Part shown: one piece after another, positions 33,641 through 46,469 of the stretch
How the letters are laid out: every line of letters starts with the position of its first letter
Position numbering within the stretch: the first letter of the stretch is position 1
Source of the DNA: Metarhizium brunneum
Taxonomy: Eukaryota > Ascomycota > Sordariomycetes > Hypocreales > Clavicipitaceae
DNA length: 64,000 bases
Assembly (NCBI RefSeq): GCF_013426205.1
Contig: NC_089427.1
Span: forward strand, 124,001 to 188,000
Direction of reading: 5' to 3'
Program-made: the position numbers and the translations under genes
The notes under the pieces: model-generated
Seen by the model: only the letters and a program-made list of their open reading frames with translations
What the model was told of the DNA's origin: nothing
Database searches by the model: none

Positions 33641-34230
33641 CTGGCTTTTCCTAGCTTGTAAACGAGTACTCTTAGCTGTTTCTTGCGCGAGTAGTATATT
33701 ATTATAGTTTTATAGAGGGATAAGTAGAGGCGGCGATTATTTAAGAGGACTATTAAGAAGCACTTTATAGGGGGAGCTTATAGGGGGAGGTATTAGAAAG
33801 TGTATCAAGATATAATAGTAAATAGTAATTTATATTAGTTTATATATATCAAGCTGAGGTGATATTTAAATAGGTGATTTTTAATATTATTGTAACTGCT
33901 AAAAGAAAAGAGAGAGTCTTCGTCTTATTTATTTAGTTACTGCAAGTCAACTCTAATAAAGAGTAAAATTAATGGGCGTAATTTTTTAGAGGAAAAAGGA
34001 TAGAGCAGAGGTCTCGGCAAGTGGGGCCGTGCCGTGCCGGGGTGGGGCATTTCGCACAAGAAAGGATGATAAATAACGTTGATTGGACGAGATCGGCATG
34101 GGTACGCTTTTTGGAGCAAAAACTGCGGCTAGACTAGAAGGCCTGTACACATTCTGGTAGAAAAATCGGGGCGTTAACGAATGGGCACGCAACCCGAGCT
34201 GTCCTCATTAATAGGTCAATACATATGTAC
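33641..34230. other. AT-rich block downstream of the PKS
   Basis: AT-rich sequence with stop codons in all frames and the 3' flank of the PKS gene. No feature recognised. Confidence 0.5.
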
Positions 34231-37200
34231 TTATGTATGCCTAGTCCTCAGACGAGTGGCGGCTACCTTGGCTAGCTGGGTCAAGGATCCGCCGGACATC
34301 ATCTCGAGCACGCTCATCTCGATACCTACCACTTGCCGGAACCATCGTCTTAGTTCGGTTGCCATGAGCGAGTCAAGTCCCATCTCTGGTAGGGTCAGTT
34401 CGGTGTCCACCTCATGGCTAGGCCTCAGCAGGAGGTCGTTCACCATCGCTCCAACCTCGCACGCCAGGACTTGGATGCTAGCTTCATCTTCCAAGATGGT
34501 CACATCATTCGAAATCTGATTGAGCAACGACTTGAGCACGCCCGAGTTGCAACCCTCTGTATGTATCTCGCCGGAAATGTTGTGGTAGCTCCCCATTCGT
34601 CTGTCATGGCGCCAGCTGCAGCGATTCATGGCGTCCTCCAAAGGCAAATCCGACCGCAAGCCCATCAAGACCTGACTTGTATTGCTCCACGCGGTCAAGG
34701 GTTCGTTGCAAGAAATCGGCCCCGTGTTGCATGGCACTGCTCCCGCCTTTGCTGTCAGGAGGGTGAGTTCAACAAAGTCGAGATAGTTCTTCTCGCCGAG
34801 GTAGTAGGCTCCTTGCAACCTCATATTTCTTCGCGCTGTGGCGCTCTCTGCGATATACCCGGCCCCCCTTATCGGGGAAATGTTCAACACGGCTGTTGGC
34901 AACCCGAGATTTCTCCTAAACTGGCAGAAGGCCTCAAGGAACGAGCTGGACGCTGCATAATTCCCCTGCCCTGGATGGCCAATGACGCTGACCAAGGAGC
35001 TGGCGATCCAGAAGAAGTCCAACGGGCGCTCCGCGAAGGCGAGGTGTAGATTCCACGCGCCGCTTACCTTGGGTTTTGTTACCGCATCCCACTGTTCCCA
35101 TGTCATGTCAACCATGGCGCTGTCCCGCAGCACCATGGCAAGATGGAACACCCCTCGGATCGGTGCCACCGAGGAGTTGATGGCCGTCTGTACATTGTCC
35201 ATGTTTTCTGCAGCTCCGGCGACCAAGGTGACCTGGCAGCCCATACGCTCGAGCTCTAGTTGCGTTGCCTTGCTCATTTCACTCACCCCTGCGCTCCTGG
35301 ATAGAAACGTTATCGATCTGGCCCCATGCTCGACGAGCCATATGGCCATGGATCGGCCAAGGCCTCCCAACCCTCCAACCAGTAGGTATGTAGCCTTTGA
35401 GTCGAACTCGATGGGTTTTGCCCAAGCCTCGGCCTCATTTTCGATATCCCCGAGGGCCATTGAAACCACCACCTTGCCCATATGGCTTCCGTTCTGAAGG
35501 TGGCGAAAAGCATCCACAACGTCTTTCGCCCGGAAGCAAGACATCTTTGGTATTGCTTTTAGCCGGCCATTCTGGTACTCAGCAAGGAACCGATTCAGCG
35601 TGTCACTGACTTGGTCAGGCCGCTTCCTTGCCAACTCAAGACCATCGAAACAAGCATATTGGCGATTGCCCAGAAACGGGTGCATGTCTAGCTGCCCGTG
35701 ACCCAGCAGATCTCGCTTCCCAACCTCGATCATGATGCCGAACTCGGCCACACATTTCCATGAGGCGTGCAGTAAGTTTCCTGACAAGCTGTTGAGGACA
35801 AGATCGACGCCACGATTGTTTGTTGCCTTCATGATGCCATTCATGAAGGATTCGTCTCTCGATGAGAAGATGCGTGCACGGGGGATGCCCTCCTTATCCA
35901 CGAGATGGTTGAGTTTCTCATCGCTCCCCACGGTGGCATAAATCTTGGCCCCGACCATGTTGCAAACTTGGATAGCAGCCATACCAAGGCCGCCACATGC
36001 CGAGTGAATGAGTACGCTCTGTCCGCCTTTCAAGTTGCCCATGTCGAGGAGCGTCTTGATTGCAGTGTGGAAGACAGCGGGGATTGTCGCGGCCGCCTCA
36101 AATTTCATCCCCTCTGGCATCTTTGCGACTAGCTTAGAGTTAACAACGACCTTGGTGCCAAAACAACCATTGGGGGTCAGCGCCAAGACCCTGTCTCCAG
36201 GTTCAAACCCTCTGACATTAGACCCAATGGCAGAAATGACTCCGGAAGCATCCAGACCCAGTGCTCGCGGGGTTGCTCCCCTTGGGTTGTACACCCCTGA
36301 GGCTATGAGGACATCTCGAAAGTTAATGCCGACAGATTTGACCTCTATCTCGACGGCCCCAGGAGGGAGAATCCGGGGGAGTTCCTTTTTCACCCAATGA
36401 AGCGCTTCTATAGCACTGGGATTTCCTGACTCCAAGGCCACAAGGGTGTTGGCATCCTCGGGGGTGCTCAAGCGTACAAGCTCCTTCTGGAGTAAAAATG
36501 GATGATATCGTCCCACGTAAACAATCCCCTTTTCCACGACAAACTCCCTGTCGGGCTCAAGATTATCCTCATCGTCTTGCCGTCGAATTTTCAGCAAGAC
36601 TTGGAGTACAAGCTCAGCGAACTCTGCTTCGCACTTCTTTATCTCCAGAGTATGATATTTCAGTCCTAGTTCTGCTCGAATGGTTCTTGCAACGCCGATG
36701 GATTGTGCTGCTCGTGGATCGATGCAATTTATCTGAGCGGGATTCGTCAACCATAGGAGGTTCTGCGCCGTACTGAGACATTTAAGGGTGTTTTGGAATT
36801 TCTGGAAGCTTTCTTCTCCGATGTCTTGGAAGAAGCACTTCTCAAGATCGACACACATGATGACGTCCTGCCCAGTCGGCAACTCTTCTCCCATCTCGAA
36901 AATCGTTGTAACAAATTCAATTTGTTGCAGGGCTTCAATTAGGGACCTTGCAACCACCCCCTGCGGCTCACAGGTGACGAGAGACACCATTCTTTCCTGC
37001 GGCAGTTCTTCCGACATCCTTTTCGACACAATCGTCATGGATAATGCATACGGTGCCTCCTCGTCGTGTATGACTTCTTCAATGCCCGTAAAACCTGATG
37101 CCAAAAGTTCCTCATGCCATCTCGAAGGGTCAACAAAAGGCTCATTTGTGCGGCCGTCGTTCTCCCCCAGCCACCAACCCTCGAAGTGCCCGAAAACGTA

Positions 37201-40200
37201 GCCCGGAGACCGGGACTGAGTATAGAGTTCTGACAATAAAAGAACTCCCCCAGGCTTAAGCAGTTTATTGAGATTGCGGAGGCTTTCCTCGAGTGATGGG
37301 GTGGCGTGAACAACGTTGGCAGCTATAATGAGGTCGTAGGTTGCTGGCGTGAACCCTTGTTCTATGGGATCTCTGGTAATATCAAACACCATGTACTCCA
37401 TGTTTGGGGCGTGAGAAAAGCGGTCCTTGGCTTGAGGGAAGAAGCCAGCCGAAACGTCGGTAAATGTGTAGGCCGAATACTGAGGCAACCCCCCTTGATG
37501 CAACATGTTGCGAAGAATATGCTCGGTCGTCCCGCCGGTGCCCGCACCGACTTCGAGGATCCTCAATTTTGGCCTTGTGCAGGACATGATGCGGACCAGG
37601 TTGCCGTAATCAAAGCTAACGGCATCGTAAATTTTGGTCAGCACTCCATCCGTCATGAGAATATCGATGGTGTCCTCTTCGCCCTTGAATATGCGTTCGC
37701 AGTTATCGTGGATGAGTTTCAAGCCTCGAGCGAGAGCGTCCCTGGTCGTTCCCACAAGCGCGTCATGTCGGTTGGTAATCATGACTCGCCGCTCCTCACG
37801 CGAGATGCCAAAATAGCTAGCGAAATTCGGTACCAAAGGGTTGTTGCTTGTCGTCGCCTCCCGTACCACAAGCTGAAGCCACCGCCGCAGTTTCGCAAAA
37901 TGAGGCCGGGCTGGTGGAAGCTTCTCCAGTCTCTCGGCGCTGTCAAGGATACATAGGAGCGCCATTTCTTCCAGCACATGTCCATGATTACGGCTGGCCG
38001 GTGGCGTCTTGATGAGCTGTTTCGCCTTGACAAAGTCCGCATCGGGTAGCCACTCGAGCCTTGCTGCAGCATGAACATCATTCTTGGTCGGGCCACCCCC
38101 GACGGACTCCAGTCTCAGGCCGGACAGGCGAAGCGCCATCTCCCCATCTGCTGTGGCCTCAATCACCTCTCTGCTTTCCGCGACGGACTCCCAGGCCAAG
38201 GCAGTCATGCGGTCGCCGTGCGGGAAGATGTCTAAACTCTCAACTTGAACTGGAACAAGCTGTGTGATATCTCTACAAAGCCCCTTCACTTGAGCTACAA
38301 TGAAAAGTTGTATGCAGGCGTCGATAACCAATGGGTGCATGGTAAACGCTTTTCGGTCATCTTTGCTCGGTACAGCGATGTTTGCCGAGGCAAGACTGGT
38401 CGACACAGACGTAGAAATGCCTCCCAGTCCCCTGAACTCGGGCCCGAGGTTGATGCCTTGGACGCCAAGAGCTTCATAGAGCCGAGAGGCGGCCACCTTC
38501 CTGGGGAGTTCCTCTTGTTCAAGAGTGCTGCAAGGTATACGCCGAAGTGGCCGGACTTGTCCTTCGACATGCTTGATCCAGTTTGCTCCGTTGTATGAGC
38601 AGATGCTGAAAGTGAACCACGACGAACTGTCGGAATCTGTGAGGCGATGAGGATGCAAGGTAGTGATGATCTCTGTATCCCTGGTGTCGGTCAGGACCAT
38701 GGCAACGCGGGCGACCGCATGCCTGATACTGTATCCCGCTTCGCCAGTCATCTGTCGCACAGCCTCACCAGCCATGGCGACATAGCAAGCGAGAGGGAAA
38801 ACGACATCCTGATCAACCTTGTGGTCCATCAGCCATGGTTCTTGCTCGAGGGAGAGTATGTTTCGCCACTGTGGCTCGAGGTCGGGCGATTCCAGAGTCC
38901 GTGATCCGAGAAGGCAGTGGTGTGGATGGCTGCGCTTGCGCCAGTCTCGAGCCAACCGGCTCTCGTACCAGAAAGAGTTGCTGTGATCCCAGGAGTATTC
39001 TGGAAGTCCTGAGATGGCTTTGGCGCTGGTAGGGTAGAGTGCTGCCAAGTCGAAAGGAACCCCTTCCTGGAATAACCGGCCAAAAGCAGACAAGATGCTT
39101 GCCGCGCTACTTTCTCCTCGCATGACAGCCGATGCGTAGCTGCAGTGCCGACCAGCCCCGGCGCAGATCTGTCGCACAGGACCAGCCAGAGTCGAGTGCG
39201 GCCCGACTTCCAACATGGTGCCGTCACCCTTTAGCTCCATCAGCTTGCTGACGGCTGCTGAAAACCGCACAGTAGAGATGAGGTTTTGGACCCAGTACTT
39301 GGGGTTAAAAGCATGGTATGGGCTCACGGCGTGGCCTGTCACACTTGATATAAAGAGTGAGGTTGCAGTGTAGTGCCACTCGCCCAAGGTTACTAATCCT
39401 CTCGAGAGGAGTTCCTCATACTCTTTTGCCAGAGATTCCATCTGATCTAGTAGATGGTTAGTATGATTTGCAGCTCTCGAGGTTGAGGGAGAGGGGCTCA
39501 CGGGAATGGTAGGCTATGTCCACGTTCAAGAGTTTGACCGGAACCTCCGGTAGCTCTGACCGTATTAGTGAGACAGTATCAAGAATCTTGGGACGGTCGC
39601 CAGATAACGTTGTGCTCATGGGACTATTTTCGCAAGCAATCTGGACGCCGTTTACAATGAATCTGGAGAGTTCCCGAGGCCCGAGTCCTACTGCAGCCAT
39701 GGCTCCTTTGGCTTTCCCCAATCGCATTACATGGCCGCGGTAGTATGCGATCACAATGGCAGCCTGCATTGAAATGGCACCCGACGCGTACGCAGCCGCA
39801 ATCTCGCCACTTGAGTGACCGACGGCAGCCGTGGGCTCAATGCCCGCCCTGGCAAACTTGTTAAACAGGGCGACCTGAAGAGCGGTGCACACGGGTTGTG
39901 ATATCTCGGCGGCACCGAGTCTAGTGTGCTGGGGCGGCTTCAAGAACTCATCTGAGTACAGTGTTAGATCCTGGAACGATCAGAACGGTTTCAGTTTCCT
40001 CACTCTGCAAAGACCAGTCTGGAGCTGGGCTGAGCGCCTGGAGTGTTTTCTCCATTGTTTCAATATCGGCTTTAAACAAAGCATCTGAATCCATAAGCGC
40101 CTTTCCCATGCCAGCCCATTGCGCGCCTTGCCCGCTGAATATCAGATACAAGTTTGGTGGGCTTATCGGCGACTTGACAATGCTAGGGGCATCTGTAAAC

Positions 40201-42053
40201 CTGCCGTCGTCGAGGACCGTGTACCCACGATATGGTAGTTTCTCGCGTCTAGTGGCAAGCGTGTAACCGACGTTCCTATGATTCAGAGGATCCGATTGTT
40301 GTAGGAACTGCTTGTATCGCGCCAGCTGGCCCTTGAGGGACAGCTCGGTGTGTGCAGACAAGAGGAAGAGCCCGGGACTCGACTGAGGGCGCTCACGCTG
40401 TGAGGCATAGCCACGGTACGATTCGACAATAACCTACGCGTAATCATGTCGTTAATAGGGCGCCGGGCGGCGGGACACACGGAGATACGCACATGGGCAT
40501 TGGTGCCACCGAGACCAAACGAGTTGATGCTGATTCTCTCAGCACGGTCACTGGGGAATGCGGTAGGCCTGATGGGCACTTGAAGACCCCTGGCTGTGAA
40601 AGGAACTGGTCGACAATTATCAACATCTGCGAGGTCTAGACGGGTTTGGGGGGCCAGAGCTGCATCAGTCGACTTTGCGTCGTGAACAACAAGAGGCTGC
40701 AATCCACCAGCTTACTTTTCGGGTTCGGTTGAACAAACTTGATGTTGGGTGGAATGATACGGTGCTCCAGGGCCAGAATGGCCTTGATGAGGCCATTGAG
40801 CCCAGACGCTCCCTCGCTATGGCCGACATTCGGTTTGACAGAGCCAATGTAAACGCCTCGATCGCCAAATATGCTGCCAACTGCCGTCGTCTCGACAACG
40901 TCTCCGACGGCTGTGCCGGTTCCATGACACTACAAGTCAACCATGCCAGGTTAGCTAGCTGTCTGCATGGGGAAGCCGTCACGTCGGCCTTGCAAGAACA
41001 GTACATGGCCTCTGCCCTGGTGTTGAACGCACCTCAATGTATGCAGTCTGGCACGGGTCCAGGCCAACATCTTTGTAAACCTTGCGGATGAGCGCCGCCT
41101 GTGACTCGGCGGTGGGATTAGTTAACCCGTGACTCTTGCCGTCGGAATTGGTGCCCGTGCCACGTATAACTGCCCGTATTGGATTGCCGTCTCGCAGTGC
41201 CGTTGAGACTGGTTTTATATAGATTGCGCTGACGGCTTCCGCCCGACCAAATCCGTCGGCCCGCGCATCGAATGTTTTGCAGGAAGCATCCGGTGAGAGG
41301 ATGCCGTCCAGTCCAAAGGCGGTTGTGACCACCGTTGTCAGAATGACGCTGGAGGTTGCAACAACAGCGCTTATTGCGTCGCCGTTTCGAATCGACCGGC
41401 ATGCCTCGTGAAGCGCGACCAATGCGGCTGAGCAGGCCGTCTTGATTGTCATACTTTATATTCGATGGTCAGCCAAACAAGGTTGTATGGATGAAACTGA
41501 AGTGGACAAACCTTGGGCCCTTGAGATCGTGTTCATAGGACAATCTGTTAGACAGCATGTAATCTTGGGATCCTGTGAGGATATAGCCACCCTTGTGTTG
41601 CGTCTCCTTTGCCGCCATGTGCAGCCAGTCGTCTGTGTACGCACCAACAAAGCATCCAATAGGCTGCCCGCGATAGTTGATTTCCCCTGCATCATCCAGG
41701 GCTTCTTTGGTGACTTCGAGAAGCTGCCGCTGCTGCGGATCACATCTCTCAACTTCCTGCCGCGTCATTGATGTCAGGGAGGTGTCGAGCCGAGTGAAAT
41801 CCTCGTCCAGAAAGTAGCCGCATTTAGACTTGACAATCTCTTTTCCTCCCAGGGAGTCGTCAAAGGAGTCGACATTGTATCGAGTCTCAGGAACTGGACC
41901 GATGGCATCCTTGCCGTTGATGAGAAGATCCCAAAAGTCACGAGTGTTGCGGATTCTGCCAGGCAGTCGCACCCCGATACCACACACGGCCACTAGATAT
42001 TCGTCTCCAGGTGTACTGTGATCGAGACTACCGTTAGGACAGCCGCTGAACAT
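34231..42053 (-). CDS. Highly reducing polyketide synthase (2479 aa)
   Basis: Seven exons: complement(join(34231..39446, 39502..39951, 40004..40433, 40493..40659, 40716..40929, 41033..41453, 41512..42053)); introns of 52-103 bp have GT-AG ends and all phases agree. Iterative type I PKS, domains in order: KS (TACSAA Cys about 188, HGTGT His 323, NVGHSEG His 358), AT (GHSSGE, Ser about 638), DH ([13 protein letters not shown], His about 950), C-methyltransferase (EVGAGTGG about 1373), ER ([12 protein letters not shown] about 1780; CGGLGMA about 1893), KR (GGLGGLGR about 2099; Tyr of GNYAA about 2238) and ACP (GLDSL, Ser about 2434). All catalytic residues are present; the Gly of the DH HxxxGxxxxP motif is Gln. 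No thioesterase or reductase ends the protein, so release needs another enzyme. The start ATG 42053 is the first in frame, 132 bp after a TATA box. A methylated, reduced polyketide chain is expected. Confidence 0.93.
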
Positions 42054-43299
42054 GTCGTTGACTTTATCGGCGCATGGGTTTCTGGATACAGGTTTTTTCC
42101 TTCCGAGCTGGGTATTGTGGCTGAACGTTGAGAACCCTATGAGTGATTTAGAAAGCTTAATCACGTTGGGAGGCCAGCAGCCAATATATAGCTAGCAAGG
42201 GCCACTCCGGCCGCGGAATTTTCCCAATTACTCTCGCAACTCTCCTCACAGCTCGTTCAATAGAGTGTCTTCGTTTTCCTGGACAAACTCAGCGGGTTTT
42301 CGAAGCAGTCGCCGAGCGATACCAGCCCTGTCAGGTAATGTGGGTCAGCCAACTCACAAGAATTACCTAAATTCATATATTACTTGACTATTTGGTAGAA
42401 GTATTTCAATAAAATAGATGCTACTGGGCCCGCCCCGTTCTTGTGATGCTGCTCAGTAGCCGGGAGCCAGTGATTGGAAAGGTCCAGACCAGACCAAGTC
42501 ACCAAGCCACTTTGGTCGGACAGGCTGAAGCATGTGCTGCACCCACCGGTAACAAAAAAGAAAGTACGTTTTCCTATTGCATTTATCTTGTCGTCGTCAT
42601 TCATATTATCTTCGCTTTCACATCCCCCATCAGGCCCCCCATCTGAGGCCCGGAAATCTCCTAGGCCTCCATACGCGCCTTCATCCTGCTTCGCTAGTAA
42701 ACAACAGTAAGCCTGGCAGTCCTAAAACACACCCAGAAGCTCTAGAGGGAAGGGAGCAAGATCGTCAGTCGGTAGAAATTTCTTGCTCGGCGCCGGCGGC
42801 ATAGGGTAGAGTGAGTGGCTTTTGGACAACGGACGGAAAGGGAAGACGTCAAAGTTGACGTCGCGGTCCATGAGGACGACAGAAGTACAAGCCACATAAG
42901 CATCGTAGAAGTGCTTTTGAGCGCCAACTACAATAGGTAATTCATGCTTGTTCAATGAGTGCCGACTGGGGAAGAGAGCCCATGAAATCCTCAGACCCGA
43001 CCATTCCGATCACTGCTGGACGCAACAACGTATTGGCCATCGTTGGCCTATAACAGCATCTCGTCACTTCAAAGGTGCGATACAGCTGACAAAATAGTCC
43101 AACTATCTTCCCAAAATTGCAAACAGTAAGTGAGAATTTGTATATTATGTCTCCTCAGGTACAAGCCTCTTTGCATCTTGGATTAATTCATATCGCCAAG
43201 TCAAAAAATATATCACAGCGTCTTCCTCTTTGTCTCTAGCAAGATACGATGGACTCGGCATCCGGCCAACTCTAGAGCTTCATATCATGCGAATAAGCA
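42054..43299. other. Divergent promoter region between PKS and monooxygenase
   Basis: About 1.25 kb between the two divergent start codons. Short frames exist (42380-42604 and 42722-42955, minus); the second reads MNKHELPIVVGAQ and ends without a recognised domain, perhaps a gene remnant. The bidirectional layout allows joint control of the two biosynthetic genes. I found no clear binding site of a known pathway regulator. Confidence 0.5.
42185..42190 (-). promoter_or_regulatory. TATA-like element of the PKS gene
   Basis: TATATA lies about 132 bp upstream of the PKS start codon and is followed by CCAA on the plus strand. It supports transcription starting shortly before 42150 and thus translation from ATG 42053. 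Confidence 0.4.
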
Positions 43300-45048
43300 A
43301 TGGCCAATCAGGAGCGTCACAAGTTTTGCATCATTATCGGTGCTGGTCCCGGTGGCTTGATCCAGGCGGCAGAGCTGTTGCGTCAAAAAGTTTTGCAAGC
43401 AAAGGACATACAAATCCTTGAGAGAAACGATGATTATGGTGGCGTCTGGAAAAGAGCGACGTACCCTGGGGCCGCTTGCGATGTATTCAGCTGCCTCTAC
43501 CAAGTCAGTTGGCATCGAAACCCGGGTATGTTTGCCTGACAAGACCCCAAGCCCAAGCATGCTTAATGCATCTACTACGAATGACACTAACCATTGTCAT
43601 ATCCAGACTGGCAGTGTCTCTTTCCGAGTCGCTCAGAGCTCATTGAATACTACAAAAACTTCGCCAAGCATTACGGCCTTTCCGCATGCACGTCGTTTGG
43701 ACAACATGCCGTGCGGGTGACATGGGCTACGGAGAAATCGCTATGGATTGTTGAAACAAAAGACTCTGAGTCTAGAAATTACAGGCGGTGGACTTCTCGT
43801 GTCTTGGTCCAGGCCGTTGGGACCTTCAGCCAAAAACATACACCTGCAATTGCTGGACTAGATCGGTTCAAGGGGGAAGTGTGGCACGCGGCAGACTGGC
43901 CCGAGGACTACGACTTCACGAACAAGACTGTGGCATACGTGGGAACTGGTCCAACACTGGTGCAGGCGTTACCACACATGCAAGCGAAGGCCAACCTGGT
44001 CCATGTGTTTTGCAGGAGCATGGCCTACTGCCAACCGATGCCCAACTTTGAGTATCCTTTATGGGCAAGGCGGGCCTTCCGGTGGACTCCCGCCCTGCTT
44101 CGTATCTATGCCTTCATTCTTGCAAGCGCCTTCTTTATTTGGCTATACTTTGCCTACAGGCCCGGGTCGTGGACCGCCAGGCTAACAGAAAGGGGTTGCC
44201 GCTGGTATCTTTACCGAGAGGTATCCGACGAACACCTCCTCAGCATATTGACCCCCGCAGGTCGATTTGGATCCAAGAGGCCGCTAGTCTCGTACTCGGG
44301 ATTCTTTAAAGCCTTGCAGAAAGACAATGTTCGGGTGATCAACTGCCCCATTGTTGCCATGGACGAGTTTGGTCTTATTGTGGAAACACCAAGATCCAGC
44401 GATTCCAAGAGGCGTATAGAGGTATTGGAACGTGGCGAGGATCATACTGAAGAAATTCAGTCTATGGATCAGACCATTCATGTGCAAGCAGACGTACTTA
44501 TTTGGGGAACTGGCTTCAAGGTGCAGGAATGGGGTGGAACAGTGCCTACGATAGGGCGTACAGGTGAAACACTCCGTGAGCACTGGGATCATTATCCAAA
44601 CACACTTTACGGTATGTAACATGGGCACTGATGGTCCCATTGGAGGCAAAGCTCAGATTTCAGTACAGGAACCATGACATCGGGATTCCCCAATCTCTTT
44701 TTCATCAACGGCCCCAACACCACGCCACCTTGGGCAAGCCCAATTCAGGGATTCGAATTACAAGCGGCCTTGAACACCAAAGCCATCCGACATATCCATC
44801 AGCGATCCCTCAAGTGCCCAATCTACTCTCTCGAGCCTCGCAAAGAAAAGGAGGAGGCTTGGACAGAAGCAATAAAAGCGCATCTGAACAAGCTCGCTAC
44901 TAGTCCCAGCCATGACCCTACAAACTACTATCTCAATAAACAGGGCCAGAATACTTTCTTTTGGCCGTGGTCCCACACGTATTACTGGTGGAAGGTGAGA
45001 CAGTTTCGCCTTTTAGATTACATGGAAAATTGCAAAAGTCTAAACTAA
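43300..45048 (+). CDS. FAD-dependent monooxygenase, Baeyer-Villiger type (536 aa)
   Basis: My model is join(43300..43525, 43607..44611, 44669..45048); introns of 81 and 57 bp (GTATGT donors) restore NPDWQCLFP and YGTMTSGFPNLF. The FAD site is GAGPGGL (residues about 13-19). The class fingerprint FxGxxxHxxxWP is present as FKGEVWHAADWP (about 163-174). The second nucleotide-binding loop reads GTGPTL, departing from the usual GxGxSG. A hydrophobic stretch (RIYAFILASAFFIWLYFAY) may anchor it to a membrane. The enzyme uses NADPH and O2 to insert oxygen next to a ketone or to hydroxylate. It is divergent from the HR-PKS with a shared promoter region, so it is the most likely tailoring enzyme, perhaps making an ester or lactone from the polyketide. 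Confidence 0.88.
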
Positions 45049-45962
45049 ACGACAAGACTGGTGAACGTCACAGCGGAAACGAGTGCGTTGATTGTGCAAG
45101 GTAGAGATGCTATCAAGGCAGGCTAAGATGGAAGGCGTAGGCTGGGTCATGGACTTGCTATTGCATCTTGTTTAACTTTATTGACCGAACATGCTCCAAG
45201 ATGCGTTGTCCCATGTCACGCGGATAGGTGACGTGGTCTTCCAAGGCCGGCTTTCAAGTTCCATTGCAGCCGATTCCGGCTGCAACTGCAAAAAAGGACG
45301 CTTTGTCACGGTTCACAAGGAGGTCTAGATTGAAGCCCAAGGCATCAAGGACCTGAACACCTCAGTCATCTAGGTCACATTACACCCACACAAGGCATTG
45401 TGTACATATACAGGTCACAGTTAAGAGATGGAATTGCTCAAGGACCTTTGATACTAAAGCCGATTATTAGAGTTGAATTGAGCTATTGCTCCACGCCCCC
45501 TGAACCACGAGCTATTATCACATGCTATGCCACACATATTTTTCAAGCACACAGTACATGTTGATGCATTTGGCTTATCAAGGATGATGCACCGTTTGCG
45601 ACATACACTTTTCAATTGATTTACCGCACACACAGCGATCCTTCAAACTAGGTATTTGCTAAAGCCCTTGGTCCCGAAATCGGTGAACAACGTGTTTATA
45701 TATCCCTGTGCTCCTGAAATAGTACAAGGCGTGTCTCCTCCGGTGTTTCCTCAAATATAGTTTAGTCACCGTGCCTGCTCAAACAATACAGCACGTCTCT
45801 AGCATTTTTCACCCGCCCTGCCATGCGGTCGATGTACATCAAGCAGTGCCAATACTTCGCCCGTGTCCAGTGCCCGATGGCTAATTCATTCAGGTGTATA
45901 GGAGAAACCGGATTCACATCCAGTATCACATGACGGCCCGAATTCGCATCCGCAGCGTTAAA
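45049..45962. other. Intergenic region
   Basis: About 0.9 kb without a supported gene. It holds one arm of a dispersed inverted repeat (about 45437-45492). Confidence 0.45.
45437..45492. repeat. Dispersed inverted repeat, arm 1
   Basis: The reverse complement of this segment (GAGCAATAGCTCAATTCAAC ... TATCAAAGGTCCTTG) matches 60294-60347 on the plus strand, with a short indel region between two identical blocks. The inner end of each repeat has the palindrome-like GAGCAATAGCTC. Confidence 0.6.
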
Positions 45963-46469
45963 TTAATTATCCTTAAGTTTACCTTTATTCTCGGCATTTT
46001 CTCCCTGCAAAGACGTGGACTCCCACATACTATGCCCGTCTATATTTGCTATACTTTCCCAAAGATGACCGTCAATATCTGCGAAGCTCCTGCAATATAT
46101 GCCGTACTGGGCTCCGCTAGTTTCGACAGTATAAGGATCCGCCTTGCCACCAGCTGCAGCTGCTGTTTTCACAAGCTCGTCCACTTCTTCCTTGGTTTCT
46201 TTAGTTATAGTGAAGATAACCTCGGTAGTCTCGTTCGAGTTTATGACTTTTGTTCCAGGGCGGACAAACTGAGAGAATTGGTCTTCTTCAATGAGAAGAA
46301 GAGCAATATTGTGGCTAAGTCCTGGCAAGCGAAATGCAGTTGATTTTGGAAATAGCCATTTCATGTTCTGTTGGAATTCGATAGCGCGAAAGAATTTTGT
46401 CGCTGTTTCGAGCTGTAATGTGCTCAGCGAGATGTAGAATACGGGCTCTGCTTCTATTATTTGCGGCAT
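45963..46469 (-). CDS. VOC superfamily (glyoxalase/bleomycin-resistance fold) protein (168 aa)
   Basis: A single-exon gene with an ATG start. The sequence FYISLSTLQLETATKFFRAI, a STAFRLPG segment, SNETTEVIFTITKETKEEVD and GIYCRSFADIDGHLWE follow the beta-alpha-beta-beta-beta pattern of two VOC modules. The His/Glu of DGHLWE at the C-terminus belongs to the usual metal site. The family includes glyoxalase I, resistance proteins and metal enzymes that act on small molecules. The C-terminus is odd: DIDGHLWES is followed by a second near-copy NIDGHSMWES and a polar tail, absent from the usual 130-140-residue proteins. It may protect against, or process, the cluster product; that is inference from position. 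Confidence 0.75.
   Translation of the reverse strand: MPQIIEAEPVFYISLSTLQLETATKFFRAIEFQQNMKWLFPKSTAFRLPGLSHNIALLLIEEDQFSQFVRPGTKVINSNETTEVIFTITKETKEEVDELVKTAAAAGGKADPYTVETSGAQYGIYCRSFADIDGHLWESIANIDGHSMWESTSLQGENAENKGKLKDN

Noticed and set aside
34414..35049. Plus-strand 211-codon frame within the PKS
   Set aside because: Antisense to ACP/KR-coding sequence with no motif of its own.
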